A stretch of DNA of 64,000 bases, taken from assembly GCA_026400395.1 (NCBI GenBank), contig JAPLPD010000111.1, positions 1 to 64,000 of the forward strand. The letters are read 5' to 3'. Below are positions 59,430 through 64,000 of the stretch, in pieces. Position numbers and translations under genes: made by a program. The DNA comes from Alphaproteobacteria bacterium (lineage in GTDB: Bacteria; Pseudomonadota; Alphaproteobacteria; Rhizobiales; Xanthobacteraceae). Each line of letters opens with the position of its first letter. The first letter of the stretch is position 1. The notes under the pieces are model-generated. The model did not search any database, had not been told where the DNA came from, and was given only the letters and a program-made list of their open reading frames with translations.

Positions 59430-60552
59430 AGATCAACCGGCGACCGCTCCGGGGGCGGGGCGCTCCGTCAGGTTCTATCTGGTGGGGCTGGGCGTCGTCG
59501 CCGTGGCCTTCGCGGCGGTCGGATATTTCCATTTCAGCCGCACCGAGACGGTGGCGGTGGCGCGTGAGGCGAGGGCCAGCGTGGTCGAACGCGGCCCCCG
59601 CGTCGAGGTGGTGGCGGCGACGCAGGGGCCGAGCGAGCGCACGGTCACAATGCTCGCGGATGTGCGCGCCAACTCGACGGCCATCCTTTACTCCAAGGTC
59701 AGCGGCTATGTGAAAACCGTGAGCGCTGATCGCGGCGACCGGGTCCAGGCCGGGCAGGTTGTCGCGGTGATCGAGTCGCCCGAGATCGACCAGCAGTATG
59801 CCGCGGCGGTTGCCGATCTGGAGCAGAAGCGCCGCAACTTCGCGCGCTCCCAGGATCTGTTCGCCAAGGGCAACACCACCCAGGTGGCGATGTTCCAGTT
59901 CGAAACCGATACGCGGGTGGCGGAGGCCAATGTCAAAGGCCTGGAGACGATGAAGGGCTATCAGACCATCCGCGCGCCGTTTGCCGGGCGAGTGACCGCG
60001 CGCTTCGTCGATCCGGGTGGCCTGATCACCAACGCACAGACCAACATGGTCAGCGCGTTGCCGATCATGACGATCTCCGACGACAGCCGGCTGCGGGTCT
60101 ATTGCTACGTCCAGCAGACCGATGTGCCTTACATCAACGTCGGCGACCTGGCGGAGGTGATCGACGCCAGCAATCCCGAACGCCGCATGAAGGCAAAGGT
60201 GTCCCGGATGACCGGCGAACTCGAGACTCGCACGCGCACCATGCAGATCGAGATCAACATCGACAACGCCGAAGGCTTCCTCGTCGCCGGCAGCTTCGCC
60301 AACGTCAAGCTGCACATACCGATCAAGAGCTATCCGCAGATACCGGTGAGCGGGCTTGTGGTCCGCGGCAACGACCATTTCGTTGCCATGGTCGAGAACG
60401 ACACGCTTCGCTACAAGCCGGTGCGTGTCGAGACGACAGACGGCAATACGGTGACTGTGGCGGATGGGCTTAAGAAAGGCGACCGCGTCGCTGTGAACCT
60501 GCCGGACGAAATCACCGACGGTGCGAAGGTCCAGCCGATCCTCAAGAAGTAG
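59422..60552 (+). CDS. RND efflux periplasmic adaptor (membrane fusion protein)
   Basis: About 376 residues: one N-terminal membrane anchor (VRFYLVGLGVVAVAFAAVGYFHFS), a lipoyl/barrel-sandwich domain (ILYSKVSGYVKTVSADRGDRVQAGQVVAVIESPEIDQQYAAAVADLEQKRRNFARSQDLFAKGNTTQ), a hairpin, then TIRAPFAGRVTARFVDPGGLI, the beta barrel and a C-terminal membrane-proximal domain. ATG 59422 has GGAGG upstream and overlaps the permease end. The order permease then adaptor is the reverse of most acrAB-like operons. Confidence 0.94.
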   Translation: MAEDQPATAPGAGRSVRFYLVGLGVVAVAFAAVGYFHFSRTETVAVAREARASVVERGPRVEVVAATQGPSERTVTMLADVRANSTAILYSKVSGYVKTVSADRGDRVQAGQVVAVIESPEIDQQYAAAVADLEQKRRNFARSQDLFAKGNTTQVAMFQFETDTRVAEANVKGLETMKGYQTIRAPFAGRVTARFVDPGGLITNAQTNMVSALPIMTISDDSRLRVYCYVQQTDVPYINVGDLAEVIDASNPERRMKAKVSRMTGELETRTRTMQIEINIDNAEGFLVAGSFANVKLHIPIKSYPQIPVSGLVVRGNDHFVAMVENDTLRYKPVRVETTDGNTVTVADGLKKGDRVAVNLPDEITDGAKVQPILKK

Positions 60553-60561
60553 AAACGAAAT

Positions 60562-60585
60562 GGAGCGGGGTCTCGGCCCCGCTCC
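60562..60585. terminator. Strong bidirectional terminator hairpin
   Basis: GGAGCGGGG-TCTCGG-CCCCGCTCC gives a perfect nine-base GC-rich stem between the convergent adaptor and infA genes. The flanks on both strands are short T/C-rich tracts (ATCCGTTT on plus, TTTCGTTTC on minus), good enough for termination in both directions. Confidence 0.8.
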
Positions 60586-60594
60586 TCGATCCGT

Positions 60595-60873
60595 TTAGCC
60601 GCGCTTGCGCCACATCGCGCGGCGCTGACCGGTCGCGGCTGTGGTCGGCTGGGACGACTTGTGGCGGAAGGTGATCCGCCCGCGCGCCAGGTCATAGGGG
60701 GACATCTCGACCGTGACCCGGTCGCCTACGCCGGTGCGGATGCGGAACTTGCGCATCTTGCCCGCCGTGTAGGCCAGGATCATGTGTTCGTTGTCGAGCT
60801 TCACCCGGAAGTTGCCGTCCGGCAGTTCTTCGGTGACCTCGCCTTCGAATTCGAGCAGTTCTTCTTTCGCCAT
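60595..60873 (-). CDS. infA: Translation initiation factor IF-1
   Basis: A 92-residue OB-fold protein: [72 protein letters not shown], the universal IF-1 sequence. A C-terminal extension of about 20 residues ([20 protein letters not shown]) is typical of alphaproteobacteria compared with the 72-residue E. coli protein. It begins 32 bases after the DEAD-box helicase stop on the same strand, suggesting co-transcription, and ends at the strong terminator. Confidence 0.97.
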   Translation of the reverse strand: MAKEELLEFEGEVTEELPDGNFRVKLDNEHMILAYTAGKMRKFRIRTGVGDRVTVEMSPYDLARGRITFRHKSSQPTTAATGQRRAMWRKRG

Positions 60874-60905
60874 GGATCGTTCCCTGGATTTCGCTTGGGT
60901 GCAGT

Positions 60906-62405
60906 CTAGCGCGGCTGCATGAAAGTGACTTTAGAAAAATCGCCGATCGGCTGTGTCGAGGCGACCGGGCGGGGGCCCTGGTTGCTCGCCGGCGCCGGGT
61001 GCCGCGCGCCGCCGCGATCCGGGGCGCGCTCCTGCGCCTGATGTTCGCCGCGCTCGTTACCGCGCTTCGGCCCGCCGTTGCGCTGGCCGCCGCCGCCACC
61101 GCGCTCGTGGCGATTGCCACCGCGGGCGTGCTCGTTGCGGGACTGGCCGTTCCGCTGCTCGCCGCCGCGGCCGTTGTTCGGCTGCGCCGGGCGTGCCGGT
61201 TGACGGGTCGACTGTCCGGACGCCGGGATGGCCATCCGGATCAGCTTCTCGATGTCGCGCAGGAACGGCAGTTCGTCATGGGAGCACAGCGAGATCGCGA
61301 TGCCGTCGGCGCCGGCTCGCGCGGTGCGACCGATGCGGTGCACGTAGCTTTCCGGGATGTTGGGCAGGTCGAAGTTGACGACGTGGCTGATGCCCTCGAC
61401 GTCGATGCCGCGGGCGGCGATGTCGGTGGCCACCAGCGTGCGGATGCGGCCGCTGCGGAAGTCCTTCAATACGCGTTCGCGCTGGTTCTGTGACTTGTTG
61501 CCGTGGATTGCCTCGGCGGAGATGCCGTCTTTGTTCAGGCCGCGGACCACCTTGTCGGCGCCGTGCTTGGTGCGGGTGAACACCAGCACGCGATCGACGG
61601 TCTCTTTGCGCAGGATGTCGGTCAGCATCTGGGGCTTGTGGGCGCGATCGACGTGGATGATCTGCTGGGCGATGCGCTCCACCGTCGTGGATTGCGGCGT
61701 TACCGACACCTTGGCCGGGTCCTTCAGCATGTGGCGGGCGAGCTCCGCGATGTCCTGCGGCATGGTGGCCGAGAACAACAGCGTCTGCCGCTCCTTCGGG
61801 AGCTTGGCTACGATTTTGCGGATGTCACGGATGAAGCCCATGTCGAGCATGCGGTCGGCTTCATCGAGTACGAACATCTCGACATCGCTCAGGCGGAGCG
61901 CGTGGCTCTGGAGCAGGTCGAGGAGCCGGCCCGGCGTTGCCACCAGCACATCGACGCCGTGCGCCAGCGCGCGGACCTGCGGTCCCATGTTGACGCCGCC
62001 GATGGCAAGCGTCGTCTGGATGCGCAGATGCCGGCCGTAGGCGCGGAAGCTGTCGAGGATCTGGCCGGACAACTCACGGGTCGGGCTTAGAACCAGCACG
62101 CGGCAGGTCTTCGGCTGCGGGCGGGGGCGATTGACGGACAGAGCATTCAGGATCGGCAGTGCGAACGCCGCGGTCTTGCCGGTGCCGGTCTGTGCGATGC
62201 CGATGACGTCGCGCTTGGCGAGCAGCAGCGGGATGGTCTGTTCCTGGATCGGGGTAGGGGTGACGTATTTCTCTTCGGTCAGCGCGCGAAGGATCGGCTC
62301 TGCGAGGCCGAAGTCGTTAAAGGTGGTCAATTCAAAGTCTTTCTGTGTGCGGCCGGACCGCGTCGCACCAAAGCGCGCGGACGTCGAACGCGGGGTTCGA
62401 GACAT
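60906..62405 (-). CDS. DEAD-box RNA helicase (RhlE-like)
   Basis: 499 residues: Q motif [31 protein letters not shown], motif [24 protein letters not shown] ([13 protein letters not shown]), SAT (LLFSATMP), and domain 2 [56 protein letters not shown]. The last 110 residues are Gly/Arg/Asn-rich and disordered ([23 protein letters not shown]), an RNA-binding tail. The track ATG at 62405 has a weak ribosome site; a TTG at the LTTFNDFGL segment is the alternative. It is upstream of infA, linking RNA remodelling with translation start. Confidence 0.93.
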   Translation of the reverse strand: MSRTPRSTSARFGATRSGRTQKDFELTTFNDFGLAEPILRALTEEKYVTPTPIQEQTIPLLLAKRDVIGIAQTGTGKTAAFALPILNALSVNRPRPQPKTCRVLVLSPTRELSGQILDSFRAYGRHLRIQTTLAIGGVNMGPQVRALAHGVDVLVATPGRLLDLLQSHALRLSDVEMFVLDEADRMLDMGFIRDIRKIVAKLPKERQTLLFSATMPQDIAELARHMLKDPAKVSVTPQSTTVERIAQQIIHVDRAHKPQMLTDILRKETVDRVLVFTRTKHGADKVVRGLNKDGISAEAIHGNKSQNQRERVLKDFRSGRIRTLVATDIAARGIDVEGISHVVNFDLPNIPESYVHRIGRTARAGADGIAISLCSHDELPFLRDIEKLIRMAIPASGQSTRQPARPAQPNNGRGGEQRNGQSRNEHARGGNRHERGGGGGQRNGGPKRGNERGEHQAQERAPDRGGARHPAPASNQGPRPVASTQPIGDFSKVTFMQPR

Positions 62406-62733
62406 CCCGCGTGGACAGGGCTGTCAGTTGTGAGAAGTCGGAAGTCGGGGCTGAAAACCTCAGGCTGAGAAATGCGCCGAGATCGTCTTTCACGCGGCCC
62501 GGAAACGACCTGGAGAATCAGGCCTTTGATCCGACTGGCGAGTACATGGCAGGTTGCAGGGGTGTTTTCAAGGGCTATCGGCGCAAACGGGCGCTCGGCG
62601 GGATCAGGCAGCCCCGCTCCTTGGTTAACCGATGGTTAGAGATTCGCACGCCTTATCGTCTGTGAAGCTGCCGCTCGGGCTCAAACACAGCGTCCGCAGG
62701 ATGAGTTCTTTCGCCTGCGGAACTAGAGGCAAC
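62406..62733. other. Divergent intergenic region between helicase and small exported protein
   Basis: About 330 bases carrying the leaders of both flanking genes. The plus-strand ORFs at 62345 and 62632 are extensions without family resemblance. I see no obvious RNA element, although a long 5' leader is common for cold-induced DEAD-box genes. Confidence 0.4.
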
Positions 62734-63069
62734 ATGGTCAAACATCTTTGCGCCGGTTTGGCGGTGGTTGCTGTTCTAGCAACTGCGATTGCTGCTGAAG
62801 TGGCAGATTTGTCCATGACGCCCATCTACAAGTCACGGCCGTCAACGGCCTCGAACTTGAATGGCAGCCTGAAGGACGAATACCGGTTGTTCGATCCGCG
62901 TAGTTCCGGATTTCAACAGTCGGTGCCGCGGGCGGCAACCGCTTCCAACGCTCAGGCCGACGCTGGCCACTTCGGACTGCTCGGCACACTGAGCGGTGGT
63001 GCTGTTCAGACCGGCGCAGACAATCGATCTGACAGGCGGTCCGAGCGTTTGCTTCCAGCCTGGGCGTGA
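62734..63069 (+). CDS. Small exported hypothetical protein
   Basis: About 111 residues from ATG 62734, which opens MVKHLCAGLAVVAVLATAIAAEVADLSMTPIYKSRP, a likely signal peptide. The rest is hydrophilic and serine/alanine-rich with no motif I recognise (NGSLKDEYRLFDPRSSGFQQS). The upstream 34 residues of the track ORF do not look coding. It precedes a lipoprotein gene by about 40 bases and may be transcribed with it. Confidence 0.6.
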   Translation: MVKHLCAGLAVVAVLATAIAAEVADLSMTPIYKSRPSTASNLNGSLKDEYRLFDPRSSGFQQSVPRAATASNAQADAGHFGLLGTLSGGAVQTGADNRSDRRSERLLPAWA

Positions 63070-63111
63070 TCCGATACTTCCGCGGTGGCGATGATGGCCG
63101 AGGGTTGCCTC

Positions 63112-63492
63112 ATGCTGAAGCAAATCGCCGGGTTGCTCTTCGTCGCGGCAGTGCTGGGCGGGTGCTCCTCACTTGGAACGACACAGGAGAGGCCGGCCGA
63201 ACGCCCGCCGGAACAGCCGGCGACCGTCCGGCAGATTATCGCCAACAGCACCGACACGCTGTTCGACGCATCCGCCAATGCAAAGAACCCCGCCATCGGC
63301 GAGTTGCGGCGGTTCAACTCGGCGGTGGGCTCCGAGTCCGGCGTTTGCCTGCGCGCGTTGGTCACCGATCGCTCCGGCAAGAACCGCAGCACGGCGACCT
63401 ATGTACTGTTCATCGCGCGAAACCGTATTGCCGACCGCCGCAAGGCATTACCCGCCGACGGGTGTGACCGCGATATCTATCAGCCACTCTAG
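63112..63492 (+). CDS. Small lipoprotein of unknown function
   Basis: About 126 residues from ATG 63112: MLKQIAGLLFVAAVLGGCSS has a lipobox (LGGC), so it should be an outer- or inner-membrane lipoprotein. The mature part (TVRQIIANSTDTLFDASANAKNPAIGELRRFNSAVGSESGVCLRALVTDRSGKNRSTATYVLFIARNRIADRRKALPADGC) has two Cys and an alpha-beta pattern, but no family I recognise. The track start is nine codons upstream and lacks a signal-peptide-like beginning. Confidence 0.78.
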   Translation: MLKQIAGLLFVAAVLGGCSSLGTTQERPAERPPEQPATVRQIIANSTDTLFDASANAKNPAIGELRRFNSAVGSESGVCLRALVTDRSGKNRSTATYVLFIARNRIADRRKALPADGCDRDIYQPL

Positions 63493-63504
63493 CCTCGCCG
63501 GGTG

Positions 63505-63945
63505 TCAGGGCTTGCGGGCCGTACCGCGCCGCATAAGCTGGTCGGTCTGGTAGCCGCCCTCCAGTTCAGGAAATGGCGAGTACGGTTGTCCGGCGCAGGC
63601 CGCCGCCGCGTCCTCCATCAAAAACTCCGGCGGCTTGGCGACACCGTAGAGCGCAACGAGATATTGTCGCGGACTGGTGGCGTCGCCGAACGTGCTTCGG
63701 ATGTTCATGCGCACGCAGACGCGCCAGAGGCCCGCCATGTGCTTTGGCGGCGCAATGGCCGCGTTGCGGATGCTCTCCAGATTTCGCCAGAGCAGCGCGC
63801 GATGGGCGATGACAATGCCGCGCGCATCCGGTGGTTGATCCAGATTTTCCCGGCCGGAGGAGCACCCGGATATCGCCAATGTGCACAGCATCGCGGCTGC
63901 GACGCCGCATGGTCCGATCGCTGAAGGGCGACGCGGGGGCCGCAT
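63505..63945 (-). CDS. Putative lipoprotein of unknown function
   Basis: 146 residues: MRPPRRPSAIGPCGVAAAMLCTLAISGCSS has a basic start, a hydrophobic core and a lipobox ISGC. The mature region (RALLWRNLESIRNAAIAPPKHMAGLWRVCVRMNIRSTFGDATSPRQYLVALYGVAKPPEFLMEDAAAACAGQPYSPFPELEGGY) resembles small Hyphomicrobiales lipoproteins with no known role. It is convergent with the preceding lipoprotein gene, 12 bases between stops. The competing plus-strand ORF (63502-63924) has no family-like content. Confidence 0.72.
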   Translation of the reverse strand: MRPPRRPSAIGPCGVAAAMLCTLAISGCSSGRENLDQPPDARGIVIAHRALLWRNLESIRNAAIAPPKHMAGLWRVCVRMNIRSTFGDATSPRQYLVALYGVAKPPEFLMEDAAAACAGQPYSPFPELEGGYQTDQLMRRGTARKP

Positions 63946-64000
63946 CGGCTCTCCGTTGCTGGTCAGCCTGATGCCGGCTGAGCGGCGTGCATTAAGTGTA

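Noticed and set aside
1-64000. CRISPR arrays, phage genes, rRNA, long direct repeats
   Set aside because: None were seen on reading the window; absence by eye is not proof for short or diverged elements.

Overview
The window reads as a chromosome segment of a high-GC alphaproteobacterium, most likely order Hyphomicrobiales near Bradyrhizobium, Rhodopseudomonas or Pseudolabrys. The basis is the aapJQMP amino-acid transporter, a C-terminally extended IF-1, several Bug/TctC and TAXI binding proteins, a polyprenyl-phosphate-sugar/lipid A cluster of rhizobial type, and dense short-overlap operons. This taxonomic call is an inference; no rRNA is present.

Left region, about 1-19.75 kb: almost entirely minus strand, catabolic and decaying. 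It holds a MarR-flanked operon for CoA-thioester breakdown (alpha/beta hydrolase, two luciferase-like flavin monooxygenases, an SDR, a CaiB-type CoA-transferase, a broken acyl-CoA dehydrogenase). Next comes a branched-chain-type ABC uptake operon with an SDR, in which the LivG-type ATPase and a terminal enoyl-CoA hydratase are broken. A further minus-strand run follows (flavin monooxygenase, metal-ligand-poor M24 protein, cupin, broken GlcG/HbpS gene, lipocalin-like protein, TAXI binding protein, broken IclR regulator). Five gene remnants with frameshifts, in-frame stops or internal deletions lie here, plus a possible sixth at the extreme left. Only one similar lesion is seen in the remaining 44 kb. 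The region ends at an intact tRNA-Arg(TCT) facing a 3'-truncated inverted copy, so a degenerate genomic island is a reasonable inference, although no integrase or insertion sequence is visible.

Right region, 20-64 kb: an apparently intact, mostly core chromosome. In order: bacterial alpha-2-macroglobulin plus pbpC (periplasmic defence and repair); a NIPSNAP/Bug/class II aldolase group; a four-gene membrane-lipid glycosylation operon (GT39, PAP2, GT2, LAB_N); amidase and metC; aapJQMP; a sulfur group (persulfide dioxygenase-rhodanese fusion, mercaptopyruvate sulfurtransferase, cysteine synthase) with an SDR; photolyase; a membrane diguanylate cyclase; a ferredoxin plus an AprA/FrdA-like flavoprotein; an L,D-transpeptidase with a stop codon inside its signal peptide; an aromatic/heteroaromatic acid group (DapA-like aldolase, 3-hydroxyanthranilate dioxygenase, secreted cupin, Bug receptor, M24 hydrolase); an RND efflux pair; a DEAD-box helicase with infA; and small exported proteins.

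No CRISPR array, phage gene, recognisable transposase or rRNA was found. The best candidates for undescribed biology are the two-LLM CoA-thioester operon with its MarR operator, the M24 protein that has lost most metal ligands, the ferredoxin-flavoprotein pair, and the DapA-like/3-hydroxyanthranilate dioxygenase group. All functional calls come from reading motifs; no database search was run.
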